DNA of 64,000 bases from positions 62,001 through 126,000 of the forward strand of contig NZ_AUGK01000007.1 of NCBI RefSeq assembly GCF_000422625.1, in the 5' to 3' direction. Shown here in pieces: positions 1 through 8,105 of this stretch. The notes under the pieces are model-generated. The model saw only the letters and a program-made list of their open reading frames with translations. It did not search any database and was not told the origin of the DNA. Origin of the DNA: Adlercreutzia mucosicola DSM 19490 (GTDB lineage: Bacteria; Actinomycetota; Coriobacteriia; Coriobacteriales; Eggerthellaceae). Each line of letters begins with the position of its first letter. Position 1 is the stretch's first letter. The position numbers and the translations under genes were made by a program.

Positions 1-61
1 GCGGTGCGAAATAGCCGATCTCGTCTTTCTCGGTCGGCTTATGGAACTTGAGGATGGCCAT
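1..61 (-). CDS. N-terminus of an unidentified protein, cut by the window edge
   Basis: Only the first 20 codons are present. An ATG at 61 on the minus strand opens a frame beginning MAILKFHKPTEKDE that stays open to the window edge. A purine-rich stretch (GAGAAGAAG) lies just upstream and could be a weak ribosome binding site. The fragment has no signal peptide or membrane segment and I do not recognise the family. It is divergent from the purine genes, so its promoter should lie in the non-coding stretch that follows. Confidence 0.4.
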   Translation of the reverse strand, partial: MAILKFHKPTEKDEIGYFAP

Positions 62-333
62 GGAGGCTTCTTCTCTCGGACGGATGATGGACTCAGGTTA
101 CTCCCTCGCGCGTCGTTTCGCCGCGCCATACCCGAGTCTTTGACTCACCGTTGCCGCTATGTTGCCGAGGGGGCTGCTGAAGAGGCTGTTGGGGGGGTAG
201 CGCACCGTCGACGGGGCGGGGTAGGGACGTCTTGCGCGCCGTGGGGGACGGGGTGGCCGACGCGCGCCGCGGGGAAGGGGTTGCTTCGCGCGTGGATGCG
301 ACGAACTCGCCGCTGGGTTTCCGTAAGGTGGTT
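62..333. other. Non-coding stretch, no gene seen
   Basis: GC-rich sequence between the divergent partial gene and the inverted-repeat element. Open frames crossing it have no recognisable protein content. The only structure noted is a small dyad (GAGTC, three T, GACTC) near 134-146. Promoters for the partial minus-strand gene are expected here, but none is convincing. Confidence 0.4.
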
Positions 334-503
334 TTTTGTGCAAGAAACTCCGATATATAGACATCCTGAAAAGCGTGGGAAGCTTTCCGCATGAGACCGC
401 GGAAAGAAATGCCTGGTACATGGCGCTGGCGTCGGCGAAAAAGAGGACCGAAGGCGCAGAGGTGGTCCGCTGATGTCTACTTATCGGAGTTTCTTGCGCA
501 AAA
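334..503. repeat. MITE-like element with 32-bp terminal inverted repeats
   Basis: The left arm (334-365) and the reverse complement of the right arm (472-503) match at 29 of 32 positions. The core of both arms reads GCAAGAAACTCCGATA. The arms enclose about 106 bp with no recognisable gene. A 170-bp non-coding segment with long inverted ends has the form of a miniature inverted-repeat element or a large hairpin. No target-site duplication is obvious and no transposase is nearby. Confidence 0.6.
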
Positions 504-775
504 CCTGCGCACATCGGCGCCGCAACGCGGCGCGGCCGGAGGTGGAGGCGATCATGGGGCGCGGCTGTCGGGTCGCGGCAACCGCTACAGGGTGCCGGAT
601 CAAGGCGCCGATGGGAAGCGGCGATCGGCAGAGCGCCGTCGCGCGGTAAGGGCGATCGGAGGTGCAGGGCAGCTGCAGCGGGAAGCGGTGACCGCCGACG
701 GGAAAAGCCGTGGGGAATGGGGGCGGCCTCTTCCGTCGGCGGCGGGGGGCGTGGTACGCTGCTCGGCGAAGCAAA
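504..775. other. Non-coding leader upstream of the ZTP riboswitch
   Basis: No credible protein-coding frame. The promoter of the purine operon must lie here. A TACGCT hexamer near 754-759 is the only -10-like sequence at a sensible distance from the aptamer, and it is weak. Frames that cross the region are shadows with arginine- and proline-rich composition typical of GC-rich non-coding DNA. Confidence 0.4.
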
Positions 776-849
776 CGTGCTGTGACTGACGGGTAATCGC
801 GGGGAACCGCGGGGGAGCAGCGCGTCCATTTCCGCCGACCGTCTGGGCA
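776..849 (+). promoter_or_regulatory. ZTP (pfl) riboswitch aptamer
   Basis: The segment carries the hallmarks of the ZTP/ZMP-sensing pfl motif. The outer stem pairs CGTGCTG (776-782) with CAGCGCG (818-824). It encloses TGACTGACGG, an inner hairpin CGCGG-GGAA-CCGCG (798-811) and the conserved GGGGAGC. The 3' subdomain ends in CCGTCTGGGCA (839-849), the conserved pseudoknot strand. It lies about 110 nt ahead of genes that consume ZMP (AICAR). ZMP/ZTP accumulates when 10-formyl-tetrahydrofolate is short, so ligand binding should turn on the formyl-transfer step. Identification is from consensus recall, not a covariance search. Confidence 0.9.
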
Positions 850-880
850 AGCTCACTCGCAAGGGTGGCTTGCCCTTTTT
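845..880 (+). terminator. Riboswitch-controlled intrinsic terminator
   Basis: GGGCAAGC (845-852) pairs with GCTTGCCC (868-875) and is followed by five T residues. The 5' strand overlaps the last bases of the aptamer pseudoknot (CTGGGCA). Ligand-stabilised pseudoknot and terminator hairpin are therefore mutually exclusive, the usual ON-switch arrangement of ZTP riboswitches. Confidence 0.85.
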
Positions 881-960
881 CATGGGCGGAATGCGGAGAA
901 GGGCGGAGGCCGCAAGCGCCGACCGCGCAGCGTTGAGCAACGTGAGAGAAAGGGAAGTCC

Positions 961-1596
961 GTGCAAGATCTCGTCGAACTGCTGAAGAACAACCCCTACC
1001 CGGGCCGCGGCATCGTGGTGGGGAAGGACACCGTGTACTACTTCATCATGGGCCGAAGCCTTAACAGCCGCAACCGCATCTTCGCCATCGAGCCCGACGG
1101 CATCCGCACCGAGGCCCACGACCCGGCGCTTTTGGAGGATCCGAGCCTCATCATCTACCATCCGGTGCGCACCATGGGCGAGGCGCTCGTGGTGACCAAC
1201 GGCGACCAGACCGACACTATCGTGGAGGCGGGCGACTTCCGCGCCGGCTGCATGGCCCGCGAATATGAGCCCGATGCGCCGAACTTCACCCCGCGCATCT
1301 CGGCCATCGTGAACCCCGACGGCTCCTTCGAGCTGTCTATCCTGAAGCACGGGGCCGACGATCGCTGCATTCGCGAGTTCTTCGCCCATGAGGGCGTCGA
1401 CGAGGGCTGCGGCTACTTCATCAGCACCTACCAGGGCGACGGCAACCCGCTGCCCACTTTCGCCGGCGAGCCCATTCCCGTTGCGCTGCCCACCGCCGAC
1501 GAGCTGTGGGGCGCGCTCAACGACGAGAACAAGGTGAGTCTGTACGCCAACGTGAACGGCGAGGTCACCCTCTACAACAAGAACCTCGGGGATTAA
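961..1596 (+). CDS. purO: IMP cyclohydrolase, PurO family
   Basis: Predicted to close FAICAR to IMP, the last step of de novo purine synthesis, in the cytoplasm. The 211-residue protein has the length and overall pattern of the archaeal-type PurO family rather than the IMPCH domain of bacterial PurH. It opens with a GTG after AGAAAGGGAAGTCC and shows the N-terminal NPYPGRGIVVG stretch and the later YFISTYQGDGNPLPTF segment expected for the family. It is the first gene after the ZTP riboswitch and is followed by a separate AICAR formyltransferase gene, so the two activities fused in ordinary PurH are split here. Confidence 0.85.
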   Translation: MQDLVELLKNNPYPGRGIVVGKDTVYYFIMGRSLNSRNRIFAIEPDGIRTEAHDPALLEDPSLIIYHPVRTMGEALVVTNGDQTDTIVEAGDFRAGCMAREYEPDAPNFTPRISAIVNPDGSFELSILKHGADDRCIREFFAHEGVDEGCGYFISTYQGDGNPLPTFAGEPIPVALPTADELWGALNDENKVSLYANVNGEVTLYNKNLGD

Positions 1597-1626
1597 TTGC
1601 ACGCATCTCAACGGAGGTTGAGCATA

Positions 1627-1740
1627 GCGAAGATGCGGGGTGTTCTGACCGAGCGAGTTCCGCAGCGACTGGAAATGCCCAGTGGGCATTTCCACAAAGC
1701 GAGGACTGTCTGAGCGAATCAGAATACCGCGTAGCTTCGC
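1627..1740. repeat. 114-bp imperfect palindrome between purO and the formyltransferase gene
   Basis: The segment starts GCGAAG and ends CTTCGC. Its centre (1671-1693) is a perfect dyad GGAAATGCCC-AGT-GGGCATTTCC. The outer halves also match imperfectly when one is reverse-complemented: GTTCTGACC on the left against the complement of AATCAGAATACC on the right. It would form a long hairpin in the purine mRNA. It may be an inserted palindromic element or a processing site that tunes the downstream gene. Confidence 0.55.
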
Positions 1741-1773
1741 CCTCGGTGATTTCCAACAACGAAAAGGAGAATC

Positions 1774-2952
1774 ATGAACGAACTGGAACTGAAGTACGGT
1801 TGCAATCCGAACCAGAAGCCCTCGCGCATCTATATGAAGGACGGCAGCGACCTGCCCATTCAGGTGCTGAACGGCAAGCCCGGCTACATCAACTTCCTCG
1901 ACGCCTTCAATTCCTGGCAGCTCGTGCGTGAGCTGAAGGAGGCCACGGGGCTGCCTGCCGCCGCCTCGTTCAAACATGTGTCGCCGGCCGGTGCTGCGGT
2001 GGGCCATCCGCTGACCGACACCGACCGCGCCATGTACTTCGTGGAAGAGGAGGGCGAGCTGTCGCCCATCGCCTGCGCCTACATCCGCGCCCGCGGAGCC
2101 GATCGTTTGTGCTCTTACGGCGACTGGGCCGCCCTGTCCGATGTGTGCGACGCCGACGTGGCCCGTTACCTGGCGAAGGAGGTGTCCGACGGCATCATCG
2201 CGCCGGGCTATACCGACGAGGCGCTCGAGATTCTGAAGACCAAGCGTAAGGGCTCCTTCAACGTGGTGCAGATCGATCCCGCCTACGTGCCGGCCGAGAC
2301 CGAGCTGAAGGACGTGTTCGGCATCACCTTCGAGCAGGGCCACAACAACTTCGAGATCAACGAGGCGCTGCTGGAGAACGTGGTGACCGAGAACAAGGAG
2401 ATTCCCGAGGCGGCCAAGATCGACATGATCGTGGCCCTCATCACGCTGAAGTACACCCAGTCCAACTCCGTATGCTACGTGAAGGACGGCCAGGCCATCG
2501 GCGTTGGCGCCGGCCAGCAGAGCCGCATCCACTGCACGCGCCTGGCGGGCAATAAGGCCGACAACTGGTGGCTGCGCCAGCATCCGCGCGTGCTGGGGCT
2601 GCCCTTCGTGGAGGGCATCCGCCGGCCTGACCGCGACAACGCCATCGACGTGTACATCTCCGACGAGTGGGAGGACGTGCTGGCCGATGGCGCGTGGCAG
2701 CGCGTGTTCACCGAGCGCCCCGAGCCGCTGACCCGCGAGGAGAAGAAGGCCTGGATCGCCGAGATGAGCGGCGTGACCGTGGGGTCGGACGCCTTCTTCC
2801 CCTTCGGCGACAACGTGGAGCGCGCCCGTAAGTCCGGCGTGGAATATATCGCCGAGCCCGGCGGCTCCATCCGCGACGACAACGTCATCGAGGTGGCGAA
2901 CAAGTACGGCATCGCCATGGCCTTCACGGGCATGCGCCTGTTCCATCACTAG
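1774..2952 (+). CDS. purH: Stand-alone AICAR formyltransferase (PurH formyltransferase domain)
   Basis: Predicted to transfer the formyl group of 10-formyl-tetrahydrofolate to AICAR (ZMP). The 392-residue protein corresponds to the AICARFT domain of bifunctional PurH without the cyclohydrolase half. Around residues 64-75 is FKHVSPAGAAVG, the Lys-His motif of the active site. Further family segments are TLKYTQSNSVCYVKDGQ and IGVGAGQQSRIHCTRLAG. The ATG follows AAAAGGAGAATC. PurO upstream supplies the cyclisation, which explains the missing domain. The ZTP riboswitch in the shared leader senses this enzyme's substrate. Confidence 0.9.
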   Translation: MNELELKYGCNPNQKPSRIYMKDGSDLPIQVLNGKPGYINFLDAFNSWQLVRELKEATGLPAAASFKHVSPAGAAVGHPLTDTDRAMYFVEEEGELSPIACAYIRARGADRLCSYGDWAALSDVCDADVARYLAKEVSDGIIAPGYTDEALEILKTKRKGSFNVVQIDPAYVPAETELKDVFGITFEQGHNNFEINEALLENVVTENKEIPEAAKIDMIVALITLKYTQSNSVCYVKDGQAIGVGAGQQSRIHCTRLAGNKADNWWLRQHPRVLGLPFVEGIRRPDRDNAIDVYISDEWEDVLADGAWQRVFTERPEPLTREEKKAWIAEMSGVTVGSDAFFPFGDNVERARKSGVEYIAEPGGSIRDDNVIEVANKYGIAMAFTGMRLFHH

Positions 2953-3025
2953 GATGCCCCGCTGCTGACGCGAGGGCAGCGACGCATCCGGGCCCATCGC
3001 GCCCGCATATAACAAACGCGCATCC

Positions 3026-3060
3026 GATCGGCGCTCTGGGAGGTTCCTGGGGCGCCGATC
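3026..3060 (+). terminator. Possible terminator after the purine operon
   Basis: GATCGGCGC (3026-3034) pairs with GCGCCGATC (3052-3060). Only a short TTGT follows, so the U-tract is poor. Its place between the formyltransferase stop and the next gene supports a terminator role. Confidence 0.4.
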
Positions 3061-3136
3061 TTGTATAACGGAGGAAACGGCTTCGGGCCGTTGGCGCCGA
3101 TCTGCAGCGGGTGCGGATGGAAGGGGAGCGTGGATA

Positions 3137-4420
3137 GTGAAGAGGCATTACTCGGCCGTTATCGTGGCGTGCTGCTTTCTGATTATGTTCGTGAACCAGG
3201 GGCTGCCGTCCACCTCCTTTAACGTGTGGCAATCCTATCTGGTGCAGGTGCCGGGCGTGGGCGACGGCGGCGTGGCGGCGGTGCTTCTGGCGCGCACGGC
3301 CGTGTCATTTCTGGCCATCTTCGCGGTGACGCCCTACTACAAGCGGCTCGACCTGCGCTGGGGCGTGGCGGCGGCCACTCTGCTCACCGTGGCCGGGTTC
3401 GTGCTGTACGGTTCGGCGGGCGATCGGCTGTGGCTGTACTGTGCGGGCAGCGTGCTGACCGGCGCGGGCTATGGGCTCGGCGGCGTGGTGGCCTCTACGG
3501 CGCTCATTGGGAACTGGTTCGCTGGTGACGTGGGCACGGCCGCGGGCATTGCCGGCGTGGGCAGCGGGGCGGCGGGCATGCTCGTCCCCTTGGCGGTGGC
3601 ACCGCTTGTGCGCTATGCGTCGCTGGCCGACGCCTTCTTTGTTGTGGCGGCGGCAGCGGCAGTGCTGGGCCTGGTGATGTTCGCCTTCGTGCGATCTGAG
3701 CCCCAGCAGCTGGGCATGAAGCCCTTTCAGGTATCCAAGAAGCCCCCGCGCAGCCGAAGGCTGGCCGCCCGGGAGGCGGCGGCCCGCGCCTTCGAGGCTC
3801 CCGCGCCCCTGCCGGCATCTCAGCGGCGGCTCATGGGGGTGGCCTTGGCCCTGCTCGGCGCCGACGCGGTATCGGCCAGCGGGTACTTCTCGGTGCTTTT
3901 GTCCACCTCAGGCATCGACCTGTCCACGGCGGCTGCGGTGACGGCCCTGCTCGGGGCCTCACTGGCCCTGGGCAAGTTCTTGTCGGGGAAGCTGTTCGAC
4001 ATCATCGGCACCCGGGCGGCGTCGGCCCTGTTCTTCGCGGCGCTTGTGGCCGGGGCGGCACTCTGCGCCTTCGTAGGCATCGGCGGCGTGGGGGTGGCCT
4101 GCGCGGCGGCAGTGCTCTTCGGGGCCGGCTGCTCCCTTTCCACCACGGGGCTGTCGGTGTGGGCGTTGGAGCTATCGGCGCCAGCCGAGAAGATGAGCAA
4201 CGTGCGCGACTTCATGATCGCCTACGCCTTCGGGGGTTTCGCCTTCAACGCCCTGCCCGGGGCCCTGAAGGCGGTCACGGGCACCTACGAGGCGGCCTTC
4301 GCCGTGTTCGCTGCGGGCAGCCTCGTCAGCGCGGCTCTGGTGCTGTTTGTGCTCGGCCGTCGCGAGCGCGCGCGGCGGCGTGGAGGGGGCGCGGCTTCCG
4401 CGGGCGCTTCCGCAAAATGA
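3137..4420 (+). CDS. MFS transporter
   Basis: A 427-residue membrane protein with about twelve hydrophobic segments in two halves, separated by a basic cytoplasmic loop around residues 190-235 (SKKPPRSRRLAAREAAARAF). The layout and glycine/alanine-rich helices fit the major facilitator superfamily, close to the oxalate/formate antiporter-like group common in these organisms. The start is GTG 3137 after GAAGGGGAGCG. It stands alone between the purine operon and the dGTPase gene and ends just before an inverted-repeat element. The substrate cannot be told from sequence. Confidence 0.75.
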   Translation: MKRHYSAVIVACCFLIMFVNQGLPSTSFNVWQSYLVQVPGVGDGGVAAVLLARTAVSFLAIFAVTPYYKRLDLRWGVAAATLLTVAGFVLYGSAGDRLWLYCAGSVLTGAGYGLGGVVASTALIGNWFAGDVGTAAGIAGVGSGAAGMLVPLAVAPLVRYASLADAFFVVAAAAAVLGLVMFAFVRSEPQQLGMKPFQVSKKPPRSRRLAAREAAARAFEAPAPLPASQRRLMGVALALLGADAVSASGYFSVLLSTSGIDLSTAAAVTALLGASLALGKFLSGKLFDIIGTRAASALFFAALVAGAALCAFVGIGGVGVACAAAVLFGAGCSLSTTGLSVWALELSAPAEKMSNVRDFMIAYAFGGFAFNALPGALKAVTGTYEAAFAVFAAGSLVSAALVLFVLGRRERARRRGGGAASAGASAK

Positions 4421-4425
4421 CCGTA

Positions 4426-4538
4426 ATGACGATTATCAGAACCCCGATGCCCCCAAGAGGGCTCGAAAGTGCGATTTTCAGAACTGAAGTGGCGATAAAA
4501 GCCGATTTTTCATCACGAAGGTTCTGATAATCGTGCAT
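4426..4538. repeat. MITE-like element with inverted ends
   Basis: CGATTATCAGAACC (4430-4443) and GGTTCTGATAATCG (4520-4533) are perfect 14-bp inverted repeats. The match extends outward through ATG/CAT with a one-base gap. The 113-bp unit sits six bases after the MFS stop codon and carries no gene. It is AT-richer than its surroundings. Confidence 0.55.
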
Positions 4539-4668
4539 TTGGTGCAGAAGAGCGCGATAACTGGTGGCGAGGTCGTCGCTGCGCGTTTCGGCGCCGATGG
4601 CTCTGGCTCTGCTACACTGAAGGCGACGGGACGGCGCGAGCTTTGGCTCGGACGGGAAGGGAGACCCT

Positions 4669-5712
4669 ATGCGTATCATCACCCGCGAGGATCAGCAGCA
4701 GCGCGAGCGGATGGCGCTGTCGGAAGACGCTGCATTCGCCGAGGAGAGCGAGGGCCGGGCGCGCTCGAGCGACCCGGATGTGCTGCGCACCGACTACCAG
4801 CGCGACCGCGACAAGATCCTGCACGCGAAGTCGTTTCGCCGGCTGTCCCACAAGACCCAGGTGTTCCTCGCTTCCGAGGGCGATCATTTCCGCACGCGGC
4901 TGACCCACACGCTGGAAGTGGCGCAGATCGCCCGCACCATCACGCGGGCCCTCGGGCTGAATGAGGATCTGACCGAGGCCATCTCGCTCGGTCATGATCT
5001 GGGTCACACCCCCTTCGGCCACACCGGCGAGGCGGCGCTGTCGGCAGCTTTGGCGCGGCATGCGGGCATCGATCCGGAAAGTCCGGCGGCTGCGGCGCTG
5101 TACCGCCACAACGAGCAGTCGGTGCGCGTGGTGGAGCGCATCGAGAACGGCGGCGCGGGCCTGAATCTCACCTTCGAGGTGCGCGATGGCATTCTGAACC
5201 ACACGGGGAATCTGCGGGCGGAAACCCTGGAGGGCCGCATCGTGGGCACGGCCGATCGCATCGCGTATGTGAACCACGACATCGATGACGCCATCCGCGC
5301 GGGCATTCTGCGCGAGGCCGACCTGCCGTCCAGCACCCACGCGGTGCTCGGCACCGATCACTCCGCGCGCATCGAGACGCTCGTGCGCGACATGGTGGAA
5401 ACCTCGGCGGCTGCGGGCGATATCCGCATGAGCGAGGCGGTGTGGGATGCCATGATGGAGCTGCGGGCGTTCCTGTTCGCCAACGTGTACACGGCCGAGC
5501 CAGTGATGACGGAAGTGGAGAAGGCGACGCACTTGATCGGGGACTTGTTCGACTACTACGCCGCGCACATCGAAGAGGTGCCAGCCGACTACCGTGCCAT
5601 TTCCGACGGCGATGACCTGCGCGCGGTGACCGACTACATCGCCGGTATGACCGACCGCTACGCCACCGCCACCTACCAGCGCCTGTTCATCCCCCACGCC
5701 CTGTCGTACTAA
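4669..5712 (+). CDS. dgt: Deoxyguanosinetriphosphate triphosphohydrolase-like HD protein
   Basis: Predicted to hydrolyse dGTP or other dNTPs to the nucleoside and triphosphate, controlling nucleotide pools. The 347-residue protein has the HD-domain metal set: His80 in RLTHTLEVAQIAR, His109-Asp110 in SLGHDLGHTPFGHTGE, and a late Asp in VGTADRIAYVNHDIDD. RLSHKTQVF upstream of the first His is typical of dGTPases. The ATG follows GGGAAGGGAGACCCT. The length fits the short bacterial dGTPase-like group (about 330-350 residues) rather than the longer E. coli enzyme, so substrate preference may be broader. Confidence 0.88.
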   Translation: MRIITREDQQQRERMALSEDAAFAEESEGRARSSDPDVLRTDYQRDRDKILHAKSFRRLSHKTQVFLASEGDHFRTRLTHTLEVAQIARTITRALGLNEDLTEAISLGHDLGHTPFGHTGEAALSAALARHAGIDPESPAAAALYRHNEQSVRVVERIENGGAGLNLTFEVRDGILNHTGNLRAETLEGRIVGTADRIAYVNHDIDDAIRAGILREADLPSSTHAVLGTDHSARIETLVRDMVETSAAAGDIRMSEAVWDAMMELRAFLFANVYTAEPVMTEVEKATHLIGDLFDYYAAHIEEVPADYRAISDGDDLRAVTDYIAGMTDRYATATYQRLFIPHALSY

Positions 5713-5909
5713 CTGGGGGGTGCGGGCTGCGGGCGGGGATGCGGACGGTTGCCGCGGGGCCTTCCCGCGCCGAGCGGCGCAAAAGGCGAACAGTCCAGAG
5801 GGCGAGCAGCGCGGGAGGGGGGGGCGAACCCATGAGGGTGCGCATGCCCTGCGAGGGCTTTCCTGCGAAGCCGTCCCGCGGGAAAATTCCACGGAAGATC
5901 TGAGGCCTC

Positions 5910-6773
5910 TCATACTCCCACAGTCAGGGACAGCACATAGAATGGGACGCGCACGCATACGACGGCACCGGCGGCCAGCGCAGTTGCTGCGGCGAGGCGC
6001 CGCCGGGCTGTTCGCGGCTGCTCGCTGATGCGGGGCGCTTGGGCGCGCAGCGCGAGAGCGATGGAGAGGCCGGACAGGATGGCGAAAGCGCTCACGAACC
6101 ACCAAAAGTGGGGCACGAGGGCGTCGGCGTTGACGAGGGCGCTGCTGACGGGGGCGAGCGACCGGTGGAGCAGCGCCATGGCCCCCAGTTCCGCCATGGC
6201 GCCGAGTATCTGGATGCCCACGATGGCTCGTGCGGCTGGGCGGGGAAGGGGAGCTCGGGCAACGTTCAAGGTGAGCAGGGCCAGGGGCGCGCCCAGCACG
6301 AGGGCCGAGAACCAGCAGAGCGCTGGCGAGATGGGCAGGTTCCACACGGGCACCGTGGGGATGGAGTAGGCCACCGAGACGGCGTATATCATGACACAGG
6401 CCGCGACGCAGGTGATCGAAAGCCACGCTTTCCCCACGTTGAGGGGCAGGCGGCGGGTAGCCAGGCTCAGCCAGAACAGCCAGGCGAGGGAGAGAAAGGC
6501 CAGAATGGCCGCCATTTCGTTCGAGAGCGGCGAGCGCCCCACGCCGAGCAGCACGTACAGCGCGTTGCGCGGTGTGCCCAGGTGGGTAGCCGCGATCACA
6601 AGCCCCAGCATGCACAGGGCGATGGGAATAAGCAGGCTGCGCTGGAGGCGGAACAGCCAGGGTGCGTCGCGCGGCGCGCTTAAGATGCGCATCGCGACCA
6701 GGATGAAGGCCACGGCCCCCGCCGGCGAGAGGGCCGTGAACAAGAGCAACTGAATATGGAAGCCGGTGGGCAC
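5910..6773 (-). CDS. DmsC-like membrane anchor subunit
   Basis: A 287-residue integral membrane protein with about eight hydrophobic helices, matching the DmsC family that anchors DMSO-reductase-type complexes and oxidises menaquinol. It starts six bases after the stop codon of the FeS subunit gene and is last in a four-gene operon: catalytic subunit, FeS subunit, FeS subunit, anchor. In this family the anchor passes electrons from the quinone pool through the FeS subunits to the periplasmic molybdoenzyme. The segment RSPLSNEMAAILAF resembles the conserved DmsC region around its second and third helices. Confidence 0.75.
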   Translation of the reverse strand: MPTGFHIQLLLFTALSPAGAVAFILVAMRILSAPRDAPWLFRLQRSLLIPIALCMLGLVIAATHLGTPRNALYVLLGVGRSPLSNEMAAILAFLSLAWLFWLSLATRRLPLNVGKAWLSITCVAACVMIYAVSVAYSIPTVPVWNLPISPALCWFSALVLGAPLALLTLNVARAPLPRPAARAIVGIQILGAMAELGAMALLHRSLAPVSSALVNADALVPHFWWFVSAFAILSGLSIALALRAQAPRISEQPRTARRRLAAATALAAGAVVCVRVPFYVLSLTVGV

Positions 6774-6778
6774 AGGCC

Positions 6779-7393
6779 TTACACCTCCTGGGGGTTGGCG
6801 ACGAACCCCGTGCGATCGTCGGACGGCTGGGCGCAGGATGCGGGACGAATGACCAGATGCGGATCGGTGAAGGTCTCCACAGGCAGCGGTGCCACGGCGC
6901 GAACGCAGCCTGCCTGGGCGCCCAGCTCTTCAAAGGGCCCGAAGCCCAGGGCCCGAACGGGGCAGGCGGCCACGCACACCGGCGCCCTTCCCGCTTGAAG
7001 GCGGTCGTAGCAGCCATCGCACTTCTCGCTCTGCTTGGTCTCGGCGCTCACGTGGGGTGCGTGGTAGGGGCAGGCGATCTCGCAGTAGCCGCAGCCGACG
7101 CAGACGTGGTGGTCGACGCGCACGAGTCCCTCGGGCTCTTTATGCATGGCACCGGTGGGGCACACCTGCACACAGACGGCTTCTCCGCAGTGGCAGCAGG
7201 ATAGCGAAACGCTGTAAGCCCACGCGCGATGGGTCAGGCTGCCGTTGTCGCAGGTGTCCCAGCGGCCCCCTTCGTAATCGTAGATGCGCCGGTAGGTTAG
7301 GGAGGCGTTCAGATCGTGGTAGTCTTTGCAAGCGGCCTCGCAGGTCTTGCATCCCGTGCAGCGCGTCCCGTCGAAGAAGAATCCGTACTCCAC
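6779..7393 (-). CDS. DmsB-like 4Fe-4S electron-transfer subunit (second copy)
   Basis: A 204-residue ferredoxin-like protein with four cysteine clusters: CTGCKTCEAAC near residue 12, CCHCGEAVCVQVCP, CVGCGYCEIACP, and CDGC with a later CVAACP. This is the DmsB/NrfC pattern of four [4Fe-4S] centres that wire a molybdoenzyme to its membrane anchor. It is a close paralogue of the gene just upstream; both begin MxYGFxxDxxRCTGCKTCE. Two consecutive B subunits are not needed in ordinary DmsABC, so this one may form an alternative complex or extend the electron chain. Confidence 0.85.
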   Translation of the reverse strand: MEYGFFFDGTRCTGCKTCEAACKDYHDLNASLTYRRIYDYEGGRWDTCDNGSLTHRAWAYSVSLSCCHCGEAVCVQVCPTGAMHKEPEGLVRVDHHVCVGCGYCEIACPYHAPHVSAETKQSEKCDGCYDRLQAGRAPVCVAACPVRALGFGPFEELGAQAGCVRAVAPLPVETFTDPHLVIRPASCAQPSDDRTGFVANPQEV

Positions 7394-7453
7394 CGTCGCC
7401 CTCCCTTCATGGCAAGGGGCCCCTCTGGGGAGGGGCCCTGAAAACGTCGACTT

Positions 7454-8077
7454 CTAGGCTACTTCGAGCGGGTTGGCCAAGAAGCCCGTATCGATGGACG
7501 GGGAGTCCGCTGCCGCCGGCGGCTTGATGACCAGATTTGGGCCCGTCATCGCCGAGTCGGCCAGCGGGGCCAGATCGCTCAGGTCGCCATAGGCTGCACG
7601 CAGTTCGTCGATGACGCCGAAGTCGAGGGCTCGCACCGGGCAGGCGTCCACACAGATGGGGCGCCCGCCGGCGAGCACGCGCTCCTTGCAGCCGTCGCAC
7701 TTCACGCAGACTGACGCCGCGTCGTCGAGCTTCGGAGCGCCGTAGGGGCAGGCCGTGGTACAGCTGCCGCAGCCGATGCACGTGGCGGTATCTACGCCTA
7801 CGAAGCCGGTCTTCTCGTCCTTGATGAGCGAGCCGGTGGGGCAGATCTCCACGCAAGCCGGGTTGTCGCAGTGGTTGCACCCGTCGGACAGCGCATAGCC
7901 GAAGGTGTCGGTGGTCCAGCACCCGTTGGCGTCCGATGTCCACATTCCGCCCTCGAAATCCATCACCTTGCGGAAGGCGATGTCGGGGCCCAGATCGTTA
8001 TAGTCCTTGCAAGCCAGCTCGCAGGTCTTGCATCCCGTGCAGCGCGAGCTGTCGATGTAAAAGCCATATTGCGTCAT
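7454..8077 (-). CDS. DmsB-like 4Fe-4S electron-transfer subunit (first copy)
   Basis: A 207-residue FeS protein with the four-cluster DmsB layout: CTGCKTCELAC near residue 15, CNHCDNPACVEICP, CIGCGSCTTACP, and CDGC followed by CVDACP. It lies directly downstream of the catalytic subunit (28 bp) with AAAGGAGACC before its ATG. Predicted to take electrons from the anchor and pass them to the molybdopterin subunit on the outer face of the membrane. The 60-bp gap to the second copy contains an imperfect hairpin of GGGGCCCCTC type. Confidence 0.87.
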   Translation of the reverse strand: MTQYGFYIDSSRCTGCKTCELACKDYNDLGPDIAFRKVMDFEGGMWTSDANGCWTTDTFGYALSDGCNHCDNPACVEICPTGSLIKDEKTGFVGVDTATCIGCGSCTTACPYGAPKLDDAASVCVKCDGCKERVLAGGRPICVDACPVRALDFGVIDELRAAYGDLSDLAPLADSAMTGPNLVIKPPAAADSPSIDTGFLANPLEVA

Positions 8078-8105
8078 AGGGGTCTCCTTTGTTGACTAAA
8101 CGCGG

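Noticed and set aside
880-3015. A 711-codon minus-strand open frame across the purine genes, and similar very long frames at 4612-7017, 25835-28804 and 60530-63697
   Set aside because: They lie antisense to genes with clear family motifs and good ribosome binding sites. Their translations are His/Arg/Gly/Leu-rich with no domain, as expected for antisense frames in GC-rich DNA.
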